Positions 1-9,357 of a DNA stretch of 64,000 nucleotides are shown here, piece after piece (positions within the stretch are counted from its first letter, which is position 1; every line of letters starts with the position of its first letter). The translations under genes and the position numbers were made by a program. Source of the DNA: an uncultured Prevotellaceae bacterium (GTDB lineage Bacteria; Bacteroidota; Bacteroidia; Bacteroidales; Bacteroidaceae); assembly GCA_947166345.1 (NCBI GenBank), contig CAMVDU010000007.1:1-64000 (forward strand), in the 5' to 3' direction. The notes under the pieces were generated by a model that saw only the letters and a program-made list of their open reading frames with translations, made no database searches and had not been told where the DNA came from.

Positions 1-152
1 GAGGATACAGAGACTTTGGCGGAGCAATTTGTTTCCTATTTATAGAGGAAAGATACAAAATAAGTGAGAAAAATAAAAAGAAAATTTCATTTTTCTTTTA
101 ACTTTCATCATACATCTTTCTTTTTTCATTTTTATTTTGTACCTTTGCACCC

Positions 153-1400
153 GTGAAAAAGACAGATTTTGAAATCATGGCCCCCGTAGGGTCGCGCGAT
201 TCGCTTGTGGCTGCTTTTCAGGCAGGTGCCGATTCCATCTATTTCGGCATCGAGAAACTGAACATGCGGGCACACTCTGCATCGACGTTTACCATCGATG
301 ATCTGAAAGAGATAGACCAGACCTGTAAGGAGCACAATGTGAAATCGTACCTCACGGTCAACACCATCATCTATGGTGAGGACATCCCCTTGATGCATGA
401 GATTATTGATGCTGCCAAGGCTGCTCAGATCTCTGCTGTCATCGCCAGCGATGTAGCTGTCATGCAGTACTGTCGTCAAGTGGGGCAGGAGGTACACCTC
501 TCCACGCAACTGAATATTTCCAATATCGAGGCTCTGCGCTTCTATGCGCAGTTTGCCGACGTGGTTGTGCTGGCTCGTGAACTGAACATCGACCAAGTGG
601 CAGAGATATATCGTCACATAGAAGAAGAGCATATCTGTGGACCCAGTGGTCAGCAGGTACGTATTGAGATGTTCTGTCACGGAGCCCTGTGCATGGCTAT
701 CAGCGGCAAGTGCTACATGAGTCTGCACAATGCCAACCGCTCTGCCAATCGTGGTGAATGTATCCAGATATGCCGTCGCAGTTATACCGTGACCGATAAC
801 GAGACAGGTAACGCATTGGAGATTGACAACAAGTATATCATGAGTCCCAAGGACCTGAAGACGGTGCGTTTCATGGATCGGCTGATGAATGCCGGTGTGC
901 GCGTCTTTAAGATTGAGGGACGTGCCCGTGGACCGGAATATGTCTATACGGTCGTGAAATGTTACAAAGAGGCTATTCAGGCTGTACTCGATGGTACCTT
1001 TACCGAAGAGAAGAAAGACCAATGGGACGAGCGTCTCGCTACCGTCTTCAATCGCGGCTTCTGGGACGGATACTATCAGGGTCAGTTGCTTGGTGAGTGG
1101 AACAGGAACTATGGCTCCAATGCCACAGAACGTAAGGTTTATATCGGTAAGGGCGTGAAATACTTCTCGAAGTTGGGTGTGGCTGAGTTCAGTGTTGAGG
1201 CCAATACCTTTACGTTAGGCGACAAACTGTTGATTACAGGTCCTACCACTGGTGTCATGTATCTGGAAGCAACAGAAATACACGATAATGACGGTCATCC
1301 AGTGACGACAGCCCCTCAGGGTGAGCGTGTCGCCATCCCTGTTACGGGTAAGATACGTCCGTCAGACAAACTTTTCAAACTGGTGAAAGATGACAATTAA
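153..1400 (+). CDS. Peptidase U32 family protein
   Basis: Translation EIMAPVGSRDSLVAAFQAGADSIYFG...HGALCMAISGKCYMS is typical of U32 proteins. GTG start at 153; alternative ATG at 177. Confidence 0.9.
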   Translation: MKKTDFEIMAPVGSRDSLVAAFQAGADSIYFGIEKLNMRAHSASTFTIDDLKEIDQTCKEHNVKSYLTVNTIIYGEDIPLMHEIIDAAKAAQISAVIASDVAVMQYCRQVGQEVHLSTQLNISNIEALRFYAQFADVVVLARELNIDQVAEIYRHIEEEHICGPSGQQVRIEMFCHGALCMAISGKCYMSLHNANRSANRGECIQICRRSYTVTDNETGNALEIDNKYIMSPKDLKTVRFMDRLMNAGVRVFKIEGRARGPEYVYTVVKCYKEAIQAVLDGTFTEEKKDQWDERLATVFNRGFWDGYYQGQLLGEWNRNYGSNATERKVYIGKGVKYFSKLGVAEFSVEANTFTLGDKLLITGPTTGVMYLEATEIHDNDGHPVTTAPQGERVAIPVTGKIRPSDKLFKLVKDDN

Positions 1401-1806
1401 CGAACGACAAGATGCTATCATAGAAGAGTTCCAGGACTTCGACGACTGGATGGACAAATACCAGTTGCTCATAGACCTGGGCAACGACCAAGAGCCGTTG
1501 GATGAGAAATACAAGACTGAGAGCAACCTCATTGAAGGTTGTCAGAGTCGTGTGTGGCTACAGGCTGACTATGAGGATGGTAAGATCCATTTCCAGGCAG
1601 AGAGTGACGCCCTGATTGTGAAAGGTATCGTCAGTCTGCTCATTCGCGTCCTTGACGACCAGACACCGCAGGACATCCTCGATGCCGACCTCTATTTCAT
1701 CGAGAAGATAGGTCTGCGCGAACACCTGTCACCCACCCGCAGTAATGGTCTGCTGGCAATGGTCAAACAGATGCGTACCTATGCGCTGGCCTTCTCTGTC
1801 AAATGA
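1390..1806 (+). CDS. sufE: SufE family Fe-S cluster assembly protein
   Basis: SufE-like sequence with conserved Cys in NLIEGCQSRVW; overlaps the U32 gene by 11 nt. Confidence 0.88.
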   Translation: MTINERQDAIIEEFQDFDDWMDKYQLLIDLGNDQEPLDEKYKTESNLIEGCQSRVWLQADYEDGKIHFQAESDALIVKGIVSLLIRVLDDQTPQDILDADLYFIEKIGLREHLSPTRSNGLLAMVKQMRTYALAFSVK

Positions 1807-1830
1807 TTAGTAACAACGAAAAAACATAAT

Positions 1831-3153
1831 ATGATGGAAAAAACACAGAAAACGGTCTATCTCGGAATGATAGGCGATATCATGCATCCAGGTTTGATTA
1901 ACATCATCAACGAGGGTGCCAAGCATGGTAACGTTATGATTGGTCTTTATACCGATAAAGCCATTGCCACACACAAGCGACTGCCTTATCTCACTTATGA
2001 GCAGCGCAAGAACGTGATTGAGAATATCAAGGGCGTGTCAAGCATTGTGCCCCAGGACGACTGGAGCTATGTGCCCAACCTGCTGAAGTATAAGCCAGAC
2101 TATATCATTCATGGTGATGACTGGCAGTATGGTCCCGATAAATACATCCGCGACGAGGTGTTCAAGACGATGGAGGCGCTGGGTGGTGAGGTTATTGAGA
2201 TTCCTTACACCAAGGGTATCTCGGCTTCTGGTCTGAAACAGGAGATCGATTCGCTGGGCGTCACACCTCAGGCTCGTCTGGCTTCATTGCGCCGACTCAT
2301 CTCTGCGAAACCTGTGGTTCGCATCTTGGAGTCACATAATGGTTTGACAGGACTGATTGCTGAGCATACTTCTGTCGAGGTGAACGGACAACACCGCGAG
2401 TTCGATGGTATGTGGGCTTCGTCACTTACCGACTCTACATCTAAGGGTAAGCCCGATATAGAGGCTGTTGACCTGACCACCCGTCTGCACGACTTGAACG
2501 ACACCCTTGAGGTGACAACTAAGCCCGTCATCTATGATGGTGACACAGGTGGTAAGGTAGAGCACTTCGTGTTCACCGTCCGCACCTTGGAGCGTCTGGG
2601 CATCTCGGCAGTTATCATCGAGGATAAGGTGGGACTGAAGCAGAACTCGCTCTTCGGAACCGATGCCATACAGACACAGGATACCATCGAGGGTTTCTGC
2701 AACAAGATACAGGCAGGTAAGAATGCCCAGATTACGCGCGACTTCATGATTATCTCTCGTTGTGAGAGTCTCATTGCCGGCAAACCCGTCGATGATGCTT
2801 TGGAGCGTTGTCATGCCTATGTGGCTGCTGGTGCCGACGGTATCATGATCCACTCGAAGGATAAGAGCGGTGACGACATCAAGGAGTTCTGTCTGCGTTT
2901 CCGCGAGAAGGACGACCACACGCCTATCGTGGCTGTGCCTACCACCTATAACCAGTTCACTGAGGAGGAGTTGGCTTCATGGGGTATCAACGTAGTCATC
3001 TATGCCAACCACATGTTGCGCTCGGCCTATCCCGCTATGGTGAAGTGTGCTGAGAGCATTCTGGAGCACAGTCGCAGTCTGGAGGCTTCCGAGCAGTACT
3101 GCATGCCTATCAAGCAGATCCTGAACCTGATTCCTGGAACAAAGAAGAATTGA
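1831..3153 (+). CDS. aepX: Phosphoenolpyruvate mutase with N-terminal cytidylyltransferase-like domain
   Basis: C-terminal PEP mutase/isocitrate lyase-like domain (DGMWASSLTDS, IEDKVGLKQNSLFG). N-terminal nucleotidyltransferase fold (YLGMIGDIMHPGLINIINEGAKHG...IIHGDDW). Confidence 0.93.
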   Translation: MMEKTQKTVYLGMIGDIMHPGLINIINEGAKHGNVMIGLYTDKAIATHKRLPYLTYEQRKNVIENIKGVSSIVPQDDWSYVPNLLKYKPDYIIHGDDWQYGPDKYIRDEVFKTMEALGGEVIEIPYTKGISASGLKQEIDSLGVTPQARLASLRRLISAKPVVRILESHNGLTGLIAEHTSVEVNGQHREFDGMWASSLTDSTSKGKPDIEAVDLTTRLHDLNDTLEVTTKPVIYDGDTGGKVEHFVFTVRTLERLGISAVIIEDKVGLKQNSLFGTDAIQTQDTIEGFCNKIQAGKNAQITRDFMIISRCESLIAGKPVDDALERCHAYVAAGADGIMIHSKDKSGDDIKEFCLRFREKDDHTPIVAVPTTYNQFTEEELASWGINVVIYANHMLRSAYPAMVKCAESILEHSRSLEASEQYCMPIKQILNLIPGTKKN

Positions 3154-3183
3154 TTGAGAATTGAAAATTGAGGATTGAGATTT

Positions 3184-4329
3184 ATGATTAGACCGCAATT
3201 TTTTATTGAGAAACTGAAAGAGCTGGGTATCGACTTCTTTGCAGGCGTGCCCGATTCGCTGTTGAAAAATATCTGTGCCTATATCACAGACACGTTGCCC
3301 CGTGAACAAAATATCATTGCTGCCAACGAAGGCGGAGCGATGGGTATCGCTGCCGGTTATCACCTGGCTACAGGACGTATTCCTGTTGTCTATATGCAGA
3401 ACTCGGGCGAAGGTAACATCATCAATCCGTTGGCTTCGTTGACTGACAAGGAGGTATATAATATCCCCGTGTTGCTGTTGATTGGCTGGCGTGGACGCCC
3501 AGGCGTTCATGATGAGCCCCAGCATGTGAAGCAGGGTAAGGTGACTACTGGTCTGCTCAACACGATGGGCATCAACTATACCGTGCTGAGCAAGGATGAG
3601 GAGGCTGCTGCCAAACAGGTGAAGGTGGCTGTTGACTACATGCAGAAGACCAACGAGTGTTATGCTTTGGTCATCGAGAAGGACACCTTCGATGCTTATG
3701 TGTTGCAGAACAAGGTTGACAGCGGACTGACGCTGTCGCGTGAGGATGCTATCGAGACTGTTGTTGAGACTCTGCCCCAGAATGCCGCTGTGGTATCGAC
3801 AACAGGTATGATCTCTCGTGAGCTCTTCGAGATACGTGAACGTAAGGGACAGGGTCATGCACACGACTTCCTGACCGTAGGTTCTATGGGTCACGCCTCG
3901 CAGATAGCTTTGGGTATAGCCCTGCAACAACCCCAGCGTCCTGTGTTCTGTTTCGATGGCGACGGTGCTACCATCATGCACATGGGTAATATGGCTATCA
4001 CAGCAAGTATGATGCCCAAGAACTATGTACACGTTGTCTTCAACAATGGTGCCCACGACTCTGTGGGTGGTCAGCCCACCGTAGGTCTCTCTATCGACCT
4101 TCCTGCCATTGCAAAGGCTGTGGGGTATCCCCAAACATATAGTGTCAGCACAAAAGAAGAATTGGGAGTGGCATTGGCTTCTATAACCAATAACCTCTCA
4201 CCCATGACCCAAGGTCCAATTCTATTGGAGATTAAAGTCAAGAAGGGCAACCGCAAGGACCTGGGTCGTCCTACGACTACGCCCATCCAGAACAAGGAAG
4301 CCCTGATGAAATTCTTAAGTGAGAAGTAA
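3184..4329 (+). CDS. aepY: Phosphonopyruvate decarboxylase (ThDP-dependent)
   Basis: FFAGVPDSLLKNICAYI...NEGGAMGIAAGYHLATG; GDGATIMHMGNM ThDP motif; adjacent to aepX. ORF track starts at TTG 3175; ATG 3184 is more plausible. Confidence 0.92.
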   Translation: MIRPQFFIEKLKELGIDFFAGVPDSLLKNICAYITDTLPREQNIIAANEGGAMGIAAGYHLATGRIPVVYMQNSGEGNIINPLASLTDKEVYNIPVLLLIGWRGRPGVHDEPQHVKQGKVTTGLLNTMGINYTVLSKDEEAAAKQVKVAVDYMQKTNECYALVIEKDTFDAYVLQNKVDSGLTLSREDAIETVVETLPQNAAVVSTTGMISRELFEIRERKGQGHAHDFLTVGSMGHASQIALGIALQQPQRPVFCFDGDGATIMHMGNMAITASMMPKNYVHVVFNNGAHDSVGGQPTVGLSIDLPAIAKAVGYPQTYSVSTKEELGVALASITNNLSPMTQGPILLEIKVKKGNRKDLGRPTTTPIQNKEALMKFLSEK

Positions 4330-4330
4330 G

Positions 4331-5056
4331 ATGGTTAAGACTGCAGTCATCATGGCAGCGGGTATGGGAACCCGTTTTGGTCAATATACAGAGAAAATTC
4401 CCAAGGGCTTTGTAGAGTGCGGCGGCATCTCTATGGTGGAGCGCAGCATACAGACCCTCATTGCCTGTGGCATCGAACGTATCATCATTGGTACGGGCTA
4501 TCACAAGGAGCGTTATGAGGCTTTGCAGCAGCAGTATCCTCAGATAGAGTGCGTCTTCTCACCCCGTTATGCCGAGACCAACAGTATGTACACGCTGTAT
4601 AACTGTCGTGAGGTCATTGGCAACGACGACTTCCTGCTCTTGGAGTCTGACCTCGTCTTCGAACGGAAAGCTATCACGTCGTTGCTGGAATGTCCGGAAC
4701 CCGACGTGATGCTCATCACCCCTGTGACGAAGTTCCAGGACCAGTATTATGTGGAATACCGTGAGCCAGACCACCAGTTGACACGTTGCTCTACTGTTGA
4801 GGGCGACCTCGACGCCAAGGGCGAACTGGTGGGCATTCATAAGCTTTCCGGCAGTTTCTACCGACTCATGTGCGAGGACTATGCGAAGAAGGTTGACGAG
4901 TTGCCCAAACTGGGCTATGAGTACCAGTTGCTCACGATGTCGCAGACCCTTCGTAAGGTCTATGTGCTGAAAGTCGATGGTCTGAAATGGTACGAGATTG
5001 ACGACCCCGACGACCTGGCCTATGCCGAGGAGCACGTGCTGCCGTTTCTAAAATAA
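4331..5056 (+). CDS. Nucleotidyltransferase (LicC/PntC-like, putative CTP:phosphonoalcohol/AEP cytidylyltransferase)
   Basis: AVIMAAGMGTRFGQYTEKIPKGFVECGG is an NTP-transferase signature. ATG 4331 chosen over GTG 4319. Confidence 0.85.
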   Translation: MVKTAVIMAAGMGTRFGQYTEKIPKGFVECGGISMVERSIQTLIACGIERIIIGTGYHKERYEALQQQYPQIECVFSPRYAETNSMYTLYNCREVIGNDDFLLLESDLVFERKAITSLLECPEPDVMLITPVTKFQDQYYVEYREPDHQLTRCSTVEGDLDAKGELVGIHKLSGSFYRLMCEDYAKKVDELPKLGYEYQLLTMSQTLRKVYVLKVDGLKWYEIDDPDDLAYAEEHVLPFLK

Positions 5057-5082
5057 AACCTCAAATCTCAATTCAATATAGT

Positions 5083-6201
5083 ATGGAAACAATCAAAAGA
5101 AATGTGTTGCTGAACCCTGGTCCTGCTACCACAACAGATACCGTTAAGTATGCCCAGGTAGTACCCGATATCTGTCCCCGTGAGAAAGAGTTCGCCGGCC
5201 TGATGAAAGGCCTGCGCAGTGACTTGCTGAAGGTGGCTCATGCCCCAGAGGATGAGTTCACCTCGGTTCTTTTCTGCGGATCGGGCACCATCAATATCGA
5301 CATCACCATCAACTCATTGGTTCCCGAGGGAAAGAAGATCCTCGTGGTCAACAACGGTGCCTATAACTCACGTGCCGTTGAGGTGTGTCAGATGTATCAT
5401 ATCCCCCATATCGACCTGAAGTCGAGTGTCTATGAACAGCCCGACCTCAAGGCTGTAGAGCGCACACTACAGGAGAACCCCGACGTGGCGGTGGTCTACT
5501 GTTGTCATCACGAGACGGGTACCGGCGTGCTGAACCCCATCCGTGAGATAGGTGCTCTCGCCCATCAGTATGGTGCTATCTTTATCAGCGACACCACGTC
5601 GACACTGGGTATGATACCGTTTGACATGGTAAAAGATAATGTAGACTTCTGTATGGCTTCGGCACAGAAGGGACTGATGGCCATGTCGGGACTATCGTTT
5701 ATCATCGGTCGCAAGTCGATTATCGAGGCCTCGAAGAACTATCCCACCCGTTCCTACTATTGCAACCTGTATCTGCAGTATGAGTATTTCGAAAAGACAG
5801 GTGAGATGCACTTCACACCTCCTGTGCAGACCATCTACGCTACCATCCAGGCCCTGAAGGAGTACTTCGAGGTGGGCGAGGCAGCTAAGTTTGCACGTCA
5901 CCGTCGCGTCTATGAGGCCATCCGCAAGGGTGTGAAGGCGTTGGGCTTCGATACCGTCATCGATCCCAAGATTGAGTCAGGTCTGGTGGTGTCTGTGAAG
6001 TATCCCGATGATCCCAACTGGAGCTTTGAGAAGGTGCACGACTACTGCTACGAGCGTGGTTTCACCATCTACCCAGGTAAGATCTCTACCACCAACACCT
6101 TCCGTCTCTGTGCCCTGGGCACCATCGATGTGAACGACATTGAAGACTTCTTCGTGGTGCTGAAGCAGGCCCTGGACCACTTCCAAATCAAACTGAAATG
6201 A
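5083..6201 (+). CDS. phnW: 2-aminoethylphosphonate--pyruvate transaminase
   Basis: RNVLLNPGPATTTDTVKYAQVVPDICPREKEF; class V aminotransferase with SAQKGLMAMSG PLP-lysine region; located in a phosphonate locus. Confidence 0.92.
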   Translation: METIKRNVLLNPGPATTTDTVKYAQVVPDICPREKEFAGLMKGLRSDLLKVAHAPEDEFTSVLFCGSGTINIDITINSLVPEGKKILVVNNGAYNSRAVEVCQMYHIPHIDLKSSVYEQPDLKAVERTLQENPDVAVVYCCHHETGTGVLNPIREIGALAHQYGAIFISDTTSTLGMIPFDMVKDNVDFCMASAQKGLMAMSGLSFIIGRKSIIEASKNYPTRSYYCNLYLQYEYFEKTGEMHFTPPVQTIYATIQALKEYFEVGEAAKFARHRRVYEAIRKGVKALGFDTVIDPKIESGLVVSVKYPDDPNWSFEKVHDYCYERGFTIYPGKISTTNTFRLCALGTIDVNDIEDFFVVLKQALDHFQIKLK

Positions 6202-6239
6202 TGTGACGTTAATCGTCCTAATGTTATAACGAAAAAACT

Positions 6240-7220
6240 ATGAACGAGAAAGTGTATGCAACCCTGAAGTCGGCCGATACGGAAGACTGGGTAGATTATC
6301 ACATCGTTAGACCGTTTTCCTACTATTGGGCCTGTTTCTTTGCCAAGTTGGGCATCCACCCCAATACGGTCACTATCGCTTCCATGATTATCGGAGCAGC
6401 CAGTGCCTTCTTCTTTGCACACGGCTGTCTGCATTATGAAGGAGGGTGGGGACTCTTCTACAACCTCATGGCCTTCTTCCTGCTGTTCATTGCCGACATC
6501 CTCGACAATACCGATGGACAGCTGGCCCGTATGACAGGCAAGAAGAGTGCGCTGGGACGTATCCTCGACGGTCTGGCAGGCTATGCCTGGTACGGACCCA
6601 TCTACATTGCGTTGATCTATCGTTTCTACACACACCACGACATCGAATTCCAGCTCCTTGGTCTCAGCAACACCGAGACGACGGTTATCATCGCAACTAT
6701 CGTGGTGTTCATCCTGGCAACCATCTCCGGACTGGCTGGCATAGCACCCCAGCAGCGCATTGCCGACTATTACATCCAGACCCACCTCTTCTTCCTGAAG
6801 GGTGAGAAAGGTGCCGAACTTGACAATGTGAAGCGTCAGCAGGAGCTGTTGGACCAGATTCCTGAGAAGGGCCACTTCTGGCAGCGTCTCATCCAGCGCT
6901 CGTATGTCGATTACACCTATCAGCAGGAGCGTGTCACGCCCCAGTTCCAACGTCTTATGGCCCGTCTTCGCGAGCGCTATGGTGATGCCTCCAACTTCCC
7001 CGAGTCAGTACGTCAGGAGTTCTGTCGCAACTCGAAGCCCGTGTTGAACTACGTGTTCATGCTGGTGTTCAACTTCCGCACATCCTACCTCCTGCTGTTC
7101 TGTCTGCTCGACATCCCTGTGGCTACCTTCTTCTTCGAGATCATCGTGGTCACCCTCATCATGCGCTACACCATCCGACGCCATGAGACTTTCTGCAAGA
7201 AGATTGCCGACACTCTATAA
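6240..7220 (+). CDS. CDP-alcohol phosphatidyltransferase family protein
   Basis: Multi-pass protein with DNTDGQLARMTGKKSALGRILDGLAG, close to the CDP-alcohol phosphotransferase signature. Confidence 0.88.
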   Translation: MNEKVYATLKSADTEDWVDYHIVRPFSYYWACFFAKLGIHPNTVTIASMIIGAASAFFFAHGCLHYEGGWGLFYNLMAFFLLFIADILDNTDGQLARMTGKKSALGRILDGLAGYAWYGPIYIALIYRFYTHHDIEFQLLGLSNTETTVIIATIVVFILATISGLAGIAPQQRIADYYIQTHLFFLKGEKGAELDNVKRQQELLDQIPEKGHFWQRLIQRSYVDYTYQQERVTPQFQRLMARLRERYGDASNFPESVRQEFCRNSKPVLNYVFMLVFNFRTSYLLLFCLLDIPVATFFFEIIVVTLIMRYTIRRHETFCKKIADTL

Positions 7221-7248
7221 CCCATAACCTATAACCTCTCATCTCAGA

Positions 7249-8298
7249 ATGAAGTGGACTAAGCAAAGAATCAACAATCTCTTTTTCCTCCTCGGCGTGG
7301 CAACTGTCGTGGTGATGTTGTTCACCTTCGATGTCAGCTTTGCCGAACTGTGGGACCACATCTGCAGGGCAGGCTATTGGCTCATTCCCATTGTGGGTGT
7401 GTGGATTGTCATCTACGCCATCAACGCGTGGTCGTGGTGGTGCATCATCGACAGCGTGAAAGACCCCGACGAGCACGTCAGCTTCCTGCGTGTCTTCCGA
7501 CTCACCATCACGGGCTATGCCCTTAACTACTCCACACCTGTGGGCGGACTGGGGGGCGAGCCTTATCGCATCATCGAGTTGTCGAAGAACATGAGCAACG
7601 ATCATGCTGCCTCGTCGGTCATCCTCTATGCCATGATGCATATCTTTGCCCATTTCTGGTTCTGGTTCATCTCTATCTTCATCTATCTGGCCCTGGTCTT
7701 CGTTGGCGACCTGCCTATGACGCCTGTGGTAGCCGTCCTGCTCAGCACCATCTTCGTGCTCTTCTGTCTGGCGTTCATCGTCTTTGCCAAGGGCTACAAG
7801 CACGGACTGGCCAAGAAGGGCATCCGTTGGGCCGGTAAGATTCCTGGACTGAAGAACTGGAGTGCCCGCTTCAACGAGCATCATGCTGAGACCCTCGAAA
7901 AGATTGATGCGCAGATAGCCAGTCTGCACAAGCACAACAAACGCTCGTTCTATGCCTCGCTGGTACTGGAGTATTTCTCGCGAGTGGTACAGAGCTCCGA
8001 GTTCTTCTTCATGCTGCTGCTCTTCGGCATCGACTGCGGTGGTGGCTGGTCGGGCTTGGCGCTCACCTATCTGCACTCCATCCTCATCCTGGCGCTCACC
8101 AGTTTCATGGCCAATATCATCGGCTTCCTGCCGATGCAGCTTGGCGTGCAGGAGGGTGGCATTGTCATCTCGAGTGCGGCACTGGGTCTGAAGCCTGCCG
8201 TCGGCATCTTCGAGAGCATCATCTGCCGTGTGCGTGAGATCATCTGGATTGTCATCGGTCTTGTGCTGATGAAAATGAAAGGACCGCAAGAGCGGTAG
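7249..8298 (+). CDS. Lysylphosphatidylglycerol synthase transmembrane / flippase-like family (UPF0104)
   Basis: Multi-TM protein with YALNYSTPVGGLGGEPYRI, typical of LPG_synthase_TM family. Confidence 0.85.
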   Translation: MKWTKQRINNLFFLLGVATVVVMLFTFDVSFAELWDHICRAGYWLIPIVGVWIVIYAINAWSWWCIIDSVKDPDEHVSFLRVFRLTITGYALNYSTPVGGLGGEPYRIIELSKNMSNDHAASSVILYAMMHIFAHFWFWFISIFIYLALVFVGDLPMTPVVAVLLSTIFVLFCLAFIVFAKGYKHGLAKKGIRWAGKIPGLKNWSARFNEHHAETLEKIDAQIASLHKHNKRSFYASLVLEYFSRVVQSSEFFFMLLLFGIDCGGGWSGLALTYLHSILILALTSFMANIIGFLPMQLGVQEGGIVISSAALGLKPAVGIFESIICRVREIIWIVIGLVLMKMKGPQER

Positions 8299-8346
8299 CA
8301 AACTCTACACTCTACATTCTACACTCTACACTATTAATTAAGAAAT

Positions 8347-9357
8347 ATGAACATATTAATCACCGGAGCCAGCGGTTTTATCGGCTCGTTTATCGTTGAA
8401 GAGGCCTTGCGCCGAGGTTTCGACACCTGGGCAGCCATGCGTGGCTCCAGCTCGAAGCAGTTCCTGACGGACGACCGCATCCACTTCATCCAGCTGAACC
8501 TCTCCTCTCAGGAGGACCTGGAGCGTCAGCTGGCAGGTCACACCTTCGACTATGTGGTGCATGCTGCCGGCGTGACGAAATGTCTCGACACGGCCGACTT
8601 CTTCCGTATCAATACCGAGGGCACGAAGAACCTGGTGAGTGCGCTGCTGAAGCTGCAGATGCCCCTGAAGCGTTTTGTCTATATCAGTTCGCTGAGCATC
8701 TTTGGCGCCATCCGCGAGAAGCAGCCCTACAGGGAGATTCGCGAGACCGACACCCCTCAGCCCAACACCGCCTATGGCAAGAGCAAGCTCGAGGCCGAAC
8801 GCTGGCTGGACGAGTTGCAGTCAACCATCGAGGGCGAGAACTTCCCCTATGTGGTGCTGCGTCCTACGGGTGTCTATGGTCCCCGCGAACGCGACTATTT
8901 CCTCATGGCCAAAAGCATCAAGCAGCACTCCGACTTTGCCGTAGGCTACAGGCAGCAGGACATCACCTTCGTCTATGTGCAGGATGTGGTGCAGGCCGTC
9001 TTCCTGGCATGCGAGAAAGGGCGTACGGGTCGCAAGTACTTCCTCAGCGACGGCGAGGTGTACCAGTCGTCCACCTTCTCCAACCTCATCCGCAAGGAAC
9101 TGGGCAACCCCTGGTGGATACGCATCACGGCCCCCATCTGGGTGCTCCGTGTGGTAACGTTCTTTGGCGACAAGATTGGTCACATGACGGGAAAGATCTC
9201 GGCACTCAACAACGACAAGTACCACATCCTGAAGCAGCGCAACTGGCGTTGCGACATTCAGCCAGCCATCGAAGAGCTGGGCTACAAGCCCGAGTACACG
9301 TTGGAACGTGGTGTGCCCCTCACAATCAAATGGTATAAGGACAACGGATGGCTGTGA
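8347..9357 (+). CDS. NAD-dependent epimerase/dehydratase (extended SDR)
   Basis: N-terminal ITGASGFIGSFIVEEAL Rossmann motif; YGKSKLEAE active-site region. Confidence 0.9.
   Translation: MNILITGASGFIGSFIVEEALRRGFDTWAAMRGSSSKQFLTDDRIHFIQLNLSSQEDLERQLAGHTFDYVVHAAGVTKCLDTADFFRINTEGTKNLVSALLKLQMPLKRFVYISSLSIFGAIREKQPYREIRETDTPQPNTAYGKSKLEAERWLDELQSTIEGENFPYVVLRPTGVYGPRERDYFLMAKSIKQHSDFAVGYRQQDITFVYVQDVVQAVFLACEKGRTGRKYFLSDGEVYQSSTFSNLIRKELGNPWWIRITAPIWVLRVVTFFGDKIGHMTGKISALNNDKYHILKQRNWRCDIQPAIEELGYKPEYTLERGVPLTIKWYKDNGWL

Noticed and set aside
3175-3183. TTG start for phosphonopyruvate decarboxylase
   Set aside because: It falls in an intergenic short tandem repeat; ATG 3184 is more plausible.
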